Source: Mastigias papua
Lineage: Eukaryota; Cnidaria; Scyphozoa; Rhizostomeae; Mastigiidae
DNA length: 64,000 bases
Assembly: GCA_964019165.1 (NCBI GenBank)
Contig: OZ025283.1
Coordinates: forward strand, 11,144,481-11,208,480
Reading direction: 5' to 3'
Shown here piece by piece: positions 10,914-22,976 of the stretch. Made by a program: the position numbers and the translations under genes. The number at the start of each line of letters is the position of its first letter. The stretch's first letter is position 1. The notes under the pieces were generated by a model that had not been told where the DNA came from, ran no database searches, and worked only from the letters and a program-made list of their open reading frames with translations.

Positions 10914-13900
10914 GTAAGTTATTTGTGCTTTTCTAGCTTTTTGCTGCCATAATATTTGTAATACACACAATTGAGATAATGGTGAAAGGAATATACGATG
11001 TGTTGTTCCATTGTCTTTCGTGCCTTTCCCTTACAGTTTTGGAAAACGCTCTGTTTCCCTGCCACGCATAGAGTATCGCCAAGTTGAAGGGTAGAATTTG
11101 ATCGTTTGAGCTGCAATCGAATACTTTCCCATTACGTTTTTGGGCCATATATTTGTAGAAAAGACTCTTAAGCTACGTTTGAGTAGATTCCTCCCTACGA
11201 GAGTGCTGGTTTGAATTGCTATTTCATTTGTTTATTCCAGTACATATCACAGCATTACTAGGCCTATCATCTCTGTTGTGTCAAGCACGATTTTTGGCGA
11301 AGGATAATTTATTTTTGAATGTATTGTTATGCAGGAGTTGAAAAATTTTTGTGCTTATCAATTTACACAAATAGTGATGAATTCGTCTGCTATTGGTGGC
11401 CTTAAGTAGAATTAGACAAGTCACAATTTTGAGGTATATATAGCACTGCCAACAGGCCTGGTGCCGTCTGGAGCCTATTTTATCAGCAGTGAGAAAGCAA
11501 GCATGGCAAATTGACTAACCTACTTCTCTATAAAGGGGGGTCCATGTCAATATTTGGGGTCTGGGATTTTTACAAAAACAATCATATTTGGGGTCTGTGA
11601 AGAACAGCTTTAAAAAGGTCAAAATTTGGGGTTTGGGAATTACAGCATAAGAAATATTCAATATTTGGGGTCTTAGAATTGACAACAAAGTTATAAAAGA
11701 AAAGCAAATTATTAAGTTTTAATACCACAAATGTGTGATTTGAGATTCAATATTTGGGGTTCCTCTAAACTATGACTTAATATTTGGGGGTCAACTACAA
11801 ATTGCTGACATAGAAACCCCCGTATAGAGAAGTAGTGAGTACCCCCCTGGGATTCATTACTCTTAGAATTAGTCTTGTCAGGAAAAATATGGTTTGGCAC
11901 ATGTGTGTAATTAAATAGATCAGGGTCCTTGGTAGTTGCCCAAGGATCCCTTCATGCTTGAATGTCTTCTTAAACATAAACAAAAGTAAAGGACAAAAGT
12001 CACTATCATTTGAAAAGAAAAGGAACAGTAGTTAGTATGTTTATTGGAGCACATTGGCTCATTAGTTCACTTTTTACCTCAAATAGTGAAAACATCTTAT
12101 TCATTGAAAGCTTGTGAGGAGTCCCTTTGGGCCATGAAGGGCTTGGGAGCCCTTGGGAGTTGTGTTTACCCTGGCCTTTGTCAGTTGGCCATGGAGCTGG
12201 CACCTGCAAAGGTAGGGTGTGCTGTTGTACTATTAGGATCACCTTTTTGATGCTTAGAATTAATCAGTATGGAAAAATTTCTGTTTTTGTTTTGTTTTTT
12301 ATCTAACTAACTCATATGAAATACAGAGATGTATACAGTATCCTCATTATAAGGTGAACACAAATGAACCTACTGGTGATAGTGTCAACAAGTACATGAT
12401 TTATCTCAAATACCTGAAAGCATAGAATTGGGGAACTATACAGTAAATTCTATATAACTTGAACCTTCAAGGGGGAAATAGTTCTAGATATCAGGGGTTT
12501 GAGCTTATTTTTATATAAAAGTGTTATGCAAGGGAATGCAGCATTGGTTCAACTTGCCGAATATTCAAGCTATTTGGGGTTCAATTTATCAGGATTTTAC
12601 TGTAGTGTAAAAACTTGCTTTTTTCAAAGCATGTACAACCTACCACAGTCATTGCAAGGACTGTAGATGCTATGTCATACCATATCTTGAGTTAACTGCT
12701 TCTTTTCATTTGATGGCGGAGTTATGCATGAGTGTTGATTTCTTAATGCTGATTGAAGTTGTCATGAATGTGTCTATTTCAAAGAGATTAACTATTGTCA
12801 ATCAATCAGTGGCCCTCTTGTTTGGTTTTTGCAATGTGCATTAGCAGGAAATGTTGACAGTTCTATTGCAACATTTTTTGACATTCCTTTCAAGATCAGG
12901 AGAAAGTTTTTTTAATTGATTGGCAATGCATGAACAAAATATGTTAAGTTCACTTATACATCCCACATCATGTTGGATGTACTTTGATTCTAAGGCTTCT
13001 TGCTGGTACCACTGATAGGAAGTCATTTCACATATCCAGTCAGGGTTGAGGGCACAGGTTTTGAGTGTGCCATAGTTACTAGCATGTAGGGGCAGGTTTT
13101 GAGTTTGAGTCCAGATATTTGTTGATGAGCTGATTGCAACTTGTCTTTTTCTATGAAAAAATCTTACCATGCCCCCCTCTCTACTGAATCTTTCTCAGTT
13201 TTGCTTTATTGGTAGCATTATTATATCCCCCAGGGATGTTATTTAACATTAAATACTAAAGCACAGTCTATTCAGTAGCAGGTCACATGAATTTTGAATG
13301 TGGGGGTGTAGCAAAGGAATTTACCACCATGTTTGAACACGGTCCCTTAATTACCAACAAGGCACTACAAATACTGACAGGCCATCATCATTATACCAAC
13401 TTTTACAGATAAGCCAAAAAGTTACAGAGGGTTTCTTCAAAAGTGAAAGAGGCTGTGATTACGTCTTGAGCTGATATGAATCATTTGCTGCTCAGTCGAT
13501 GCAAGATAGTGATACAGCAAAGTGTGGAATTTCTGCCACTTATATTTAATTATCTTTTGGAAAATGTGATGGAAGATTAGAGAATATTACAAGATTGAAA
13601 AATCTATAGTTTTAAAATCTTGTGTGCCTTTTTAGCGGTGGTAAATCAACAAAGACCTTCAAGCCAAGAAAAAGTATCCCTGAGGGGACTCACCAGTATG
13701 ACTTGTTAAAGCATGCTGAGGCAACACTTGGGTCAGGAAATCTGAGGCTTGCAGTGATGCTCCCAGAAGGAGAAGACCTAAATGAATGGGTTGCAGTCAA
13801 TTGTATGTAATTTTCTATAAGTTCTCATATCATAATTACATTTCTTTATGATTTTAAATGTGACATAGTATGCCTCATAAAAAATTTCATATTCACTGGT

Positions 13901-16900
13901 AACAGATTTGTGTGTTAGGTGTATTCTGCCAATCTGCAATTATTGGGTTTATCAACCTTCTGTGTAAGGAAAATAGTTCATGTGATACATCATATACCAT
14001 AAATGCTGTTGAATGCAGAATGGTGTGTAATGTGTAGATATCATTTTTGGAAGAATTATAGACTGTTGAAGACTTGATTGCTTCCAGCACACATTTTGTG
14101 CTAAATAACAAATATTGCCTTCTGAAACCTGTGTAGATGTGACCCTGCGTAGACTTCTGGCAAACAGCTTCCACAAATGTTTGAAAGTTATTTTTCATAT
14201 AATTCAGCATATCCTATTTTTAATGAGTTCATGCAGATTTCAACTTTCAGGAACATTACCCCATGCTATGAACCATGAAGCATAAAACTTGGGGGCCTCT
14301 TGAAAATTTTGTCCCATGTATCCTGTGTAATTTACATTTAAATTACCTTGCATTGACAAGCATTTGTTGAATTAGGAAGAAGGAATTAAGCAGAAGGGAA
14401 ACAGATATTCAATGTTTCCTGATGGAAACATTGTTCCATTTGCAATACCTTAAATTATGGCATTCAAATGTTGATTATTTCACACTCCATCTCCATTGAA
14501 TGGCATGTGAAATTGTATATATATATGATTTTTGTGCTTCATAGAGAAGACTGGTTTATATTGTACAACTGCACTGATGTTAAAGTTGGTTACATGTAAA
14601 GAATCATTGGAGTATTTGGTCTATGTCCTTTTTTCAAATGCTGCAATTTTATTACCAAAAACCTACATTATCTGACTGCTTCAGTAATAGGTATATTTTC
14701 AATGCCTGACTCTTGGTGTGTTTTAAGCCACCATGCATACCTTGCAGTTAAATAATTGCACCTTATCCTAGTAGCATAAGTAAAAGCAGCTTTATGCTTC
14801 AGTTTTAAAGCATGTTGATCTTTTTTGAAATGCACTGTCATTCATTCTCTCATTTATCTTTTATCACAGCTGTTGACTTCTTCAATCAAATCAACATGCT
14901 TTATGGAACAATCACAGAGTATTGCACAGCTGAATCATGTCCTGTGATGTCTGCCGGTCCAAAGTAAGCATTTCTAGTAATACTTCTCAACATTTTCAGT
15001 CTCATTTTCAATACTTGCTTTCCATGTTTCAGGGCTCGAAATAAGGGGATGGTCACTGGTCAAATGCCCCTGGAAAGCAGCAAGTGACTGCCTCAAACCT
15101 TATTTCTAGTTTCTATGTGACTGCCAACTTTTACAAGGACAGATAGTAAATAGTACCGTAGCAGGAACTTTGCTTGCTATGAAATAGTTTTAATATCATG
15201 TAACTGAAGGGTTAATGCACATCCAATCAGCTGAAGCGAACTCCATAAATTTCTTGATGATTGGTCAACTTAACAGACCAGTTTTTTGATGATATTGCCA
15301 GCCCTGCAGTTGACGGAGGGGCTAGAATGGCAAGTTTCCAAATTATTGTAATCAACACTAGATTCTTACTAATGCTTACTCCTTCAAAGGGGCATATAGT
15401 GTCTCCCTCGCATACCTTTTTAGATGTAACTGTTCCTCTTAGTGAACCCAGTAACTAATACCCCTCGAAGCAAGCACCCCTTGCTTGTTGAAATTTATGG
15501 CTCAATCAATTTTCTCAAAGTCTATGGCAGATTGCTTCACGAGATTGCAGTTGTCTAGAATGAAGCAGCTACCTTGTTTGGCGATGATCAAGTGAAAAGT
15601 GGGAATGAAACTGTCTGCAGGAAATCAAACTTTTGACCGTGCTTGAGACCGATGCAGTCTGTAATTTTCTGGTGATTTTTTGTTCTTATTTCTAAGTAAG
15701 AAAGTGAGCAAGTAGGTTATTAAATAGATGAACATATATTAAAGTAAGTAACGAAGTTTGTCGTCCTTGCACACTCCATCCTAATGGGTGAGTATTCTTT
15801 ACTCACCGACTGTCAACCAAAATTAACTTACCACTAGAGTTGCGTGCAGCATTGCTGTCAAGCTTTTCTGTCTGCCACCCAGGCGGTCTTGCATTTAGAC
15901 GATATTTCCGAAGGAGCTAATCCCCAGCTTTGAAGGCGTATCGAAGTGGGATTCTATCTTTCATAGACTAAGTTTGAGCTAGAAGCATTTTTGCTTGACT
16001 TCTCCCCCGCCCCCCCCCCTTTCGCAGAAGAAAGTTTTGTCGGCTCAACTGTTAGTATGGATGATTTATATATTGCAGGTTTGAATATCTTTGGGCTGAC
16101 GGAACGAACGTGAAGAAGCCAATTAAGTGTTCTGCTCCGAAATACATTGATTATTTGATGACCTGGGTTCAAGAGCAGCTTGATGACGAGACTCTCTTCC
16201 CATCAAAAATCGGTGAGATAGTTGTTTCATGGCTTTTATCGATGTACTGCACACTGCTTTCTCATTGCTTTGGTCCCAGAAGTGTATTGTTGCTGCGGAC
16301 GCCATTTAATGTGCCCATCCAATTTGCCAAAGCATTTATTCCGTTAATGTATAGACAGTCACTGCCAAGCGTCCTTGGAATGTCTTTTGACTATGGGATT
16401 GTATATGACAGTGATACAGCGGCTCCACTTCCCTTTTACCGCAATGTCGAGCTAGAGAGTTTGTGTAAATCTGATTATTGTCAAAAGTGTTTCTGCTATG
16501 GAGAAAAGACACGAGTGGGGAATCATCTGAGATCGCATATAAGACAATCCCCTACAGTAAAAGTGTGCAAAAAATTGTAGCAAGCTTCGTGAGCTACTGT
16601 GTATCTCTCTGACATTTACCCCTTTTCAGTTTTAAGTTATTTTGCTTTCCACATTATAAATTTTGTAGATAAATTTTGTAGATAAATTTTGTATTCTGTG
16701 GAAACTCATATTTTATTGTCATGTTTTAACTTTTTTGTATTTATTCAGAAACAGGATGCATTGTAAACCAGAGTAAATTAAATGTTCGTGTCCTGTGTAA
16801 ATATTATGAAGTGAAATGTCCTCCATGTAAAACCTGAGTAAATCGACATTGTTTTCAGGGGAGGGAGGAGCGGGAGGGGGAGGGGGTGCTGCTGCTCAAC

Positions 16901-17232
16901 TAAGTCAAAAAGTAATTTCTGTGTTTCAAGACGTTTGGGGAGATGGGATGTCGAATTACATTTAATATAGTACGTTATCGAATTTTCTTGTAGGGGTTCC
17001 ATTTCCCAAGAACTTCCTTACGATTGCAAAGACTATTCTAAAGCGGCTGTTTAGAGTATATGCGCACATCTATCACCAGCATTTCGGACAAGTCGTTAAC
17101 CTTGGCGAAGAGGCCCATTTGAATACGTCATTTAAGCATTTCATCTTCTTCGTTCAGGAATTCAATCTGATTGACAAACGCGAACTCGCTCCATTAAATG
17201 AACTCATTGAGAAGCTAACTGGTAAGAATTGA
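10900..17232 (+). CDS. MOB1: MOB kinase activator 1
   Basis: Five coding exons are joined: 10900-10913, 13636-13802, 14870-14963, 16079-16212 and 16994-17232. They give 215 residues; human MOB1A has 216. MOB1 is a phospho-dependent adaptor that binds and activates NDR/LATS kinases in the Hippo pathway and mitotic exit. The protein begins MSFLF and keeps the regulatory threonines T12 and T35 ([10 protein letters not shown]), which MST/Hippo kinase phosphorylates in other animals. It also keeps the zinc ligands C79, C84 and the two His of AHIYHQHF. The end is IEKLTGKN, a little different from the vertebrate tail. All introns are GT-AG with agreeing phases. Introns 1-3 are CpG-poor, while exons 4-5 have normal CpG. 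The gene looks intact and functional. Confidence 0.96.
11520..11835. mobile_element. TIR element with iterated ATTTGGGGT motif, in MOB1 intron 1
   Basis: The ends CTACTTCTCTATA and TATAGAGAAGTAG are exact inverted repeats. The similarity continues inward through a G run and TATGTCA/CATGTCA. Inside, TATTTGGGG or AATTTGGGG recurs six times in the same direction, often with GTCT after it. There is no open frame. It is a non-autonomous DNA transposon with internal subrepeats. Confidence 0.75.
13300..13490 (+). repeat. Dispersed repeat B, copy 1 (MOB1 intron 1)
   Basis: The sequence TGGGGGTGTAGCAAA, then TTACCAACAAGGC, CAACTTTTACAGATAAGCC and AAGTTACAGAGGGTT resembles 33978-34180 in the same order and orientation. 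The function is unknown. Much of the divergence here is CG to TG/CA. Confidence 0.55.
13636..13802 (+). CDS. MOB1: MOB1 exon 2
   Basis: The acceptor is tgcctttttag and the donor is gtatgt from 13803. The exon encodes [10 protein letters not shown] through [10 protein letters not shown]. It contains only one CpG, at its first base. Confidence 0.94.
14870..14963 (+). CDS. MOB1: MOB1 exon 3
   Basis: The acceptor is ttttatcacag and the donor is gtaagc from 14964. It encodes [19 protein letters not shown] and [10 protein letters not shown], including zinc ligands C79 and C84. Confidence 0.94.
16079..16212 (+). CDS. MOB1: MOB1 exon 4
   Basis: The acceptor is tatattgcag and the donor is gtgaga from 16213. 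It encodes [19 protein letters not shown] through DETLFPSKI. Confidence 0.94.
16994..17232 (+). CDS. MOB1: MOB1 exon 5 (terminal)
   Basis: The acceptor is tttcttgtag. It encodes [19 protein letters not shown], the zinc-binding AHIYHQHF and [15 protein letters not shown], and ends at TGA 17230-17232. Confidence 0.94.
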
Positions 17233-20130
17233 ATCCCTCGCGGATTTTTATACTCCTAGCACCGGCGATGTGATTTAATTGGCCGAAATTCGTTCCCCAG
17301 AGGAACAGCTTTGTAGAACTGTTATCTGATTGCGTTTGGTTGATGCCTGTCATAGGAAAAGTGACATTTTTCAAAGACAGGTATCTTCCCGTCGTTTTTT
17401 GGAAGACCTGATTAATAGTCGCTGTGGAATATTTGATCAGTGCCCTCTTCTTTGTTCTCTTCGTAATAGTTTTCTATATATGTAGCTGTAGCAGATATTT
17501 TTTTATCATTTAATCATACTTCCTGTATGGTTGATTAGATAGTTTACCGTGTACATAAACCAATTCAGTAGCAATGCGTCTGTTGCTAGTTTGATCCCAT
17601 CTTTGGTCTCAATACGTCAGAAGTATTGTCAAGAATTTTTGAATCCTTTTGACTAGTTCCCATATAGCGTTAAGGTGCCGTAGGATGCACGGGGTTGTGC
17701 CATTGTGGATTCTATTGTCCATCCCCAGGCATCACAAGCAATTAAGCTTTAATGGAGACCCTTTCTTGCGGTACCGCTGGGAGGTACTTGACGTACCTCA
17801 ATGCTGAAATTTTCAACTTTTTCCCGTCAAGTGCGATAGCTTAACGGGAGCTTAATGGTATATCTAACGGCTGACGGCTGCTGTACCGTTGGTACAGGCA
17901 TGCCGTAGTCATCTAGATCTAGATGGAAGCCACATTTCACAGCCTCAGTGATGTTAATTCAGGTGCCAGAATGACTTAGAGAAGTTGAATAGTCTCAACT
18001 TTCTCTAACATTACGGCATGATACCGGCATAGTACAAGTAGCCGCTACCATAAAATTAAAAATTAAATGATACTTACTTGTAGGGGAAGTTGAAATTTGA
18101 TGATAATTCTATGAGTCATCGGCCAGGGGTGAAGGAGCTGTACGAGGCTAACGACGTAGGCTGATGACGAAATGGAATGTTGTATTGAAACGCTTTTCGG
18201 GCGGCTGCCGGTACTAACAGCAAAGGCAAAGTAGTACTGGCACGTCGCGGCACGTCACGGCTATATGGAAGCCAGACTTAAGAATTTATTTCCATTACAA
18301 AACGTTATTGCCCGCGGTACCGGGAGGGTGGAGAATGGCAACTGTTAGAAAGCATTGCAGATACCCTAGGGTCAATTGAAAGCCAGACGTTCGTTCCCAA
18401 TTTGCAATTTTCAAGAGTGTATCGATGTGTTTAGTGTGTATTCTTTTGGTAATAAAGTTAAAGGACATTATTTCTCTTTCCTTTCAAATTTGACTTTTTC
18501 ATACAAATCAATTTTTGTATTTCGATATTGAGAGTCACTTTCTCTGTTTCTATACGAGAAACCCAATTGGATCTGGCAAGTTGCGTTTTTAGAATCTTTC
18601 TGTCAATTTATAGATCCTTTCTTTCATGCTTGATATTTATTCCTGGTATAAAGCAAATTAAGTGAAGCTGACAGTCATATGACAGATGAACTCTAGTTGT
18701 TAGATATTAGTAAAAGTAATATTCCATTTAAAACTGAGGCAATCTGCTTTTTGCGATGGTTGCCTATTGACTGGTGATGTTGGGAAAAGGTTTACTTTTT
18801 ATTTCATCATTTTATAATATTTTATCCAGAATACTTTTCTGTTGAAATATACCCAAAAATAATGAGATGTTTTCAGTGTGAACGTACTCTAACTTTGCCA
18901 CAGAATTACTGCTCACGTAGAAAGTTGTCATTTTGGTGATCATGATTCAAGAGGTAATTCTTCTATGTTGGATGTTTGTTCTGATATTCTATTCTAAAAT
19001 AAGAGGAAGGCTTTGTTTGTCATATGATTTGAAGCTTGGTATTTCATTCTTTGGCATTATTGCAGATAAGTAAACATGCTTTTGTATATTGAAAAAATAC
19101 TATTTGCTGTTTGTTAGATTCTCAGCAGAATTTTCACGTGAGGTTATTTAATACTCGCATCTCCCGTTAAGGCAGAAACTGGATCCGTTGTGAAAAGACA
19201 GTGACACGTTCATTCTGCGTTGAACTTTGTATTTCCTTCAATCTGTCACTGCGCTCGATGCACTTCAGCTACTTTTATTTTTGGTAATTTTCTGCATATA
19301 ATACAGTATTGTCATGTATTCAAGAAAACTTTCAAACAGGGTTTATTAGCCTGTCTAGGTTCACTCTGTGAAATGAATTTCGTCAAAAATGGCAGGCCAC
19401 CTTTCAAATTCCATTTGATAGCCCTTGACTGCTCCTTCCAATTTACGATCTGATCACCTTTGATATTTTTCTACACTAGTTTTATGGTTGCATCTTGCAA
19501 TGTGATATCAAGTAGATCCGAACTTTTTCACTTTTACTCGACATCGTAAGATGAATCTTCACAGAGTTTCTTTCTATTTCCACATGAAGAGGACTTGATC
19601 AAGAACACGTTCTGAGTAAGATTGCTAGATAGTTGATTCTACTACACATGGTAAAATCGTTAAAAAGTTGGTAAGAAGTATTTTGAAATGTATAATCGAG
19701 ATGTACCGTAATCATTGAAAACAGAGATACCGCTTGTAAAGAATATAGCGCTGCACTTGCTCCATAGGGAGATTAGGCCGGGCACGTCCCATTCGGTTTA
19801 GAATGCTTATTTTTCCCGAGATCTCGGATGGAAACGATAGTATGCCAAGTTTTGCAAGTTTGCAGAAATTAGTACTCCCAGATACCTTAAGTATAGTACG
19901 AAGGTAGCCCGGCATAATCAGACTGAAACACTTTCTTAGAAACCGCTTTGTTTCGTAAAGCAGTACCTACATCTTTCAGGCACTTGCATCTTCAGTCTTT
20001 TAGTTGCATGGGATTTGTAGATGCTACTATGCGAAATTTAGCGGTTATAAGGAACATTTTGTCTAGTTAGTTTTCATGAATTTCATCCTTCCTTTGCACT
20101 ACGTACGTCTCTCCCTGTCTGCTCGCCTAG
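17233..20130. other. Intergenic region downstream of MOB1
   Basis: This holds MOB1 3' UTR of unknown length; the first clear AATAAA on the + strand is near 18452. The stretch 17.64-18.36 kb is CpG-rich with several GGTACC-like and GGAAGCCA motifs. It may be an old repeat, but I found no ends. No gene was recognised. Confidence 0.35.
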
Positions 20131-20154
20131 GCTACGTACTCTCAAGTCCGGAAT

Positions 20155-20650
20155 AGACGTCCCCCCCCCGACCATATATTTTTCCAAAAATGCACACCAG
20201 GACAGTCTTATTGCAACCCCCCCCGCTTATTAATTTTGAGCCAAGAGGAAATTTTCCCAACCAGACCCAGAATTGTCCGGCGAAAGTAACTCGTTGTGAA
20301 TGTTTGTTGCGCTGAAAAAATGCTAGCGTGAAATACGTAATTGCTGCAAGAAGCACTGAAAACGCAGCCGACAGTTGTGCTAATGATGATGACATTATGA
20401 ACGACGATGACAGACACACTTTTAGCATGCTAGAAATATGTAATAAGTGTAATAAATTTTGTTTCAGAAAGTTAAAGTTTTTGATCCAATGCATATATTG
20501 GTCTTCTCATCCATATCCCTTTATAACAGCCCACCCCATAGACATTCACCTTGGAGCTTTTTCCACCCCCCCGCTTATTGCAACCCCCCCCCGCTTATTT
20601 ACTCTGGGATTTTTTTCCAACCCCCCCCCCCGCTTATTGCCACCCCCCTT
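20155..20650. repeat. C-run repeats with CCCCGCTTATT units
   Basis: The unit CCCCCGCTTATT occurs near 20221, 20571, 20590 and 20627, several times followed by GCAACCCCCC or GCCACCCCCC. It abuts the LINE fragment on its right. The short frames across it are low-complexity Pro-rich artefacts. Confidence 0.6.
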
Positions 20651-20895
20651 CTATTCCAGACTGGAGAGTAACAGCACTTGGAACAGAGCATTTACCTACA
20701 CCCAAAACAAATCTACAAAAAGCAGCATGGACCTTTTCAATTAATTCTCTCCACTCATATCCCCAAATTTCTGCCCCATAGCACAGTATTGATAGTATTC
20801 TTTTGTCAAAAATCGTAAAAGCAGCCTCAGGTGCTAAGCCCTGGAGTCGTGCAATCAATAAGTTCACTGGTCTCATTGCTTTCCAACCTTGTAGT
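20634..20895 (-). pseudogene. Non-LTR retrotransposon (LINE) reverse-transcriptase fragment
   Basis: On the minus strand the frame reads SLQGWKAMRPVNLLIARL, then ILSILCYGAEIWGYEW and IEKVHAAFCRFVLGV. This is the typical region after the reverse-transcriptase domain of LINEs, where the family has a YGxExWG motif and a VHxxFC(K/R) helix. It is truncated at both ends, so it is a dead fragment. Confidence 0.8.
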
Positions 20896-21060
20896 GATAA
20901 TGTCTAAACTTCCTTAGTCCATACGTTCTGGAGGATAATAATATTCCCAAATATCCATAGTATGTTATCATCTTGATCATTTGTTTTATCTACGGCATAG
21001 TGCAAAAATGAAAGAATTCAGTTCACTTACACGACAAACACTACCTTCTTAACGCCATTT

Positions 21061-21395
21061 TTGTTGATCAATTGGATGATTGCATGTTTGCACCTTAGCA
21101 GCACCATGTTTGGGGATTGATTGGATGATTACATGTTCGCACCCTTGCACCATCATTTGTGGGGATTGATTAGATGAGTGCATGTTTGTACCTGTGGAGC
21201 ACCATGCTCGGAGATCGATTGGATGATTGCCTGTTTGCACCTTCCCAGTCTCATGTTTGGGAATTGATTTGATGAGTGCATGTTTGTACCATTGTACCTT
21301 TGGAGCACCATGTTTGGAAATCGATTGGATGATTGCATGTTTGCACCTTCACAGCACAATATCTGGGAATCGATTGGATGATTGCATATTTGTCC
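21061..21395. repeat. 49-bp minisatellite, seven units
   Basis: The anchor ATTGGATGAT (or a variant) lies at 21071, 21120, 21169, 21218, 21267, 21324 and 21373. The period is exactly 49 except one 57-bp unit, which carries an 8-bp internal duplication (TTGTACCATTGTACC). Units 3 and 5 share GATGAGTGCATGTTTGTACC, while the others have GATGATTGCATGTTTGCACC. Since 49 is not a multiple of 3, coding is unlikely. Confidence 0.85.
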
Positions 21396-21888
21396 TCCCC
21401 CTCCCTATGACGACTGCCTCAGGGCACCCCTATTACAGGTAGTTCATTCATTGACAGGCATTAATTTTCCTTGTTTGAAGTGTAGATGGCAGACGTCACA
21501 TCAATACTTGCGGCATAATGCCTTCAATATATCTTCTGTCACTAGCCAATGTACAATGTTTTTGCATCATTTCTGCAAAGGAATTTATTCTGAAAGTGTA
21601 GACAGGTAGCGATCAGAAAGGGGAACCCCCTGATTGAGAGTCGTGATGCGATCAAAGAAATACGAAAATCCTCTTGATAAACAGCCCGTGATAAATGATT
21701 GGCGAACAAAGAGTATCTGAAATGTGTTGCACGAGAAAAGAACAGTCACGTGCATTGTTTACGATGAAGTCATCAAAATGCTGTTACGTATCATCAGACA
21801 GACTCACAGGCAGACGAAGGGAGTTTTGGGATGTCAACAATCTTAGCCAGCACAGTTTGCTGTCTACCAACGTGAAGGAAGACTCTTG

Positions 21889-22896
21889 ATGGCAGGAGTA
21901 GCACATCTTTCCAATATAATCACATGGGTGGCGACGTGCTCGGCTTTAGTGATCTTCTTCACTTGCTTTTATCTTCAGAGGATCGTTTTGGAGGCAGGTA
22001 GCACCAGGCCGAGGTGCGTTTGTGATGAACTGTGTCTGAGATGCTCGGTGGAGCGCCACAACAATCGTCATTTGAATACAGGTTCACTGGAAAATACTTC
22101 GAAACGAAGGTTACCGACATCACTCATAATTGGAGTCAAGAAGGGTGGTTCAAAAGCATTGCTTGTTTTCCTAGGGGCACATCCAAAAATCAGAACATGT
22201 AAGAAGGAAGTGCATTTTTTCGATGAAGAACCTAACTATCATAGGGGCTTGTCGTGGTATCGTAGACAAATGCCCCGGTCATATTCCGACGAAATCACCC
22301 TGGAGAAGAGTCCACGATATTTCGTAAGTACCCGAACTCCTGAGAGGGTGTACCGGATGTCACCAGATATGAAAATTATATTGATTTTACGAGACCCTGT
22401 AAAGCGAGCAATTTCTGATTACGTGCACATGAAAGCAAGGAGACAATATTTTGCGGATGAAAATATCGAGACGGTTCTTTGGAGCAACAAAACGGGAAAG
22501 TTCAATGGTAACGCTAGGTTTATGCAGGCTGGCTTGTACTCTCTGTACTTGAAGAACTGGTTGCGCTACTTCCCACTGAACCAAATCCATATCGTAAACG
22601 GCGATAACTTGATACGGGACCCTGGTGCGGAGCTTGTGAAAGTACAAAGATTTCTTGATATTGACGTGATTATCAATAGAAATGATTTTGTATTCCATCC
22701 ATTGAAGCGATTCTATTGCTTGATAAATAGGCCAGGCCTCAACGTACCGACAGTGAAAGGTACCATTTGCCTGGGGCCGAATAAAGGGCGTAAACACCCG
22801 AACATCACTGAAAAGACTCGAAAGGCGATGAGCAACTTCTATAGGCGGTATAATCAAGACCTGTATAAGCTCGTTGGGACGGATTTTGGGTGGTAG
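21889..22896 (+). CDS. Heparan sulfate glucosamine 3-O-sulfotransferase
   Basis: A 335-residue single-exon frame; an in-frame TAG at 21844 lies upstream and the first ATG is at 21889. A short cytoplasmic end is followed by a hydrophobic anchor (about residues 8-30), so it is a type II Golgi membrane protein. The sulfotransferase domain starts near residue 76 with the PAPS 5'-phosphosulfate loop IGVKKGGS (81-88). It has KEVHFFD (106-112, with the Glu used as catalytic base in the family), EKSPRYF (139-145) and the 3'-phosphate site LRDPVKRAISDY (167-178). A conserved Cys pair (277 and 294) precedes GPNKGRKHP. The family moves sulfate from PAPS to the 3-OH of glucosamine in heparan sulfate. CpG is normal. 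An intronless coding region is common in this family. Confidence 0.93.
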   Translation: MAGVAHLSNIITWVATCSALVIFFTCFYLQRIVLEAGSTRPRCVCDELCLRCSVERHNNRHLNTGSLENTSKRRLPTSLIIGVKKGGSKALLVFLGAHPKIRTCKKEVHFFDEEPNYHRGLSWYRRQMPRSYSDEITLEKSPRYFVSTRTPERVYRMSPDMKIILILRDPVKRAISDYVHMKARRQYFADENIETVLWSNKTGKFNGNARFMQAGLYSLYLKNWLRYFPLNQIHIVNGDNLIRDPGAELVKVQRFLDIDVIINRNDFVFHPLKRFYCLINRPGLNVPTVKGTICLGPNKGRKHPNITEKTRKAMSNFYRRYNQDLYKLVGTDFGW

Positions 22897-22970
22897 TGCT
22901 CTAATTGGCAGATACCCGATTGTATATGTTTAAATGGTCATACTTAATTCACATGTTCCATGCATTTTAG

Positions 22971-22976
22971 ATTAAA
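22971..22976 (+). terminator. Possible polyadenylation signal of the sulfotransferase gene
   Basis: ATTAAA lies 75 bases after the stop codon. It is a common variant signal. Confidence 0.35.

Noticed and set aside
12006..12250. Overlapping 68- and 78-codon frames on both strands
   Set aside because: They lie in a MOB1 intron, have no family resemblance, and long frames are common in CpG-poor sequence.
16110..16580. 156-residue frame starting in MOB1 exon 4
   Set aside because: Only the first third is exon 4; after the gtgaga donor the frame runs on into intron 4.
18155..18180. CTGATGACGAAA as a third hammerhead
   Set aside because: There is no helix II between the two core halves and no helix I.
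17640..18360. Transposon in the MOB1 downstream region
   Set aside because: It is CpG-rich with recurring short motifs, but no inverted or direct ends could be found.
20132..20744. Pro-rich frames on both strands
   Set aside because: They come from C-run repeats and overlap the LINE fragment.
21049..21395. CRISPR-like array or repeat protein
   Set aside because: The units are contiguous with no unique spacers, the period is not a multiple of three, and the genome is animal.
22387..22857. 156-residue frame on the minus strand
   Set aside because: It is the antisense shadow of the sulfotransferase gene.
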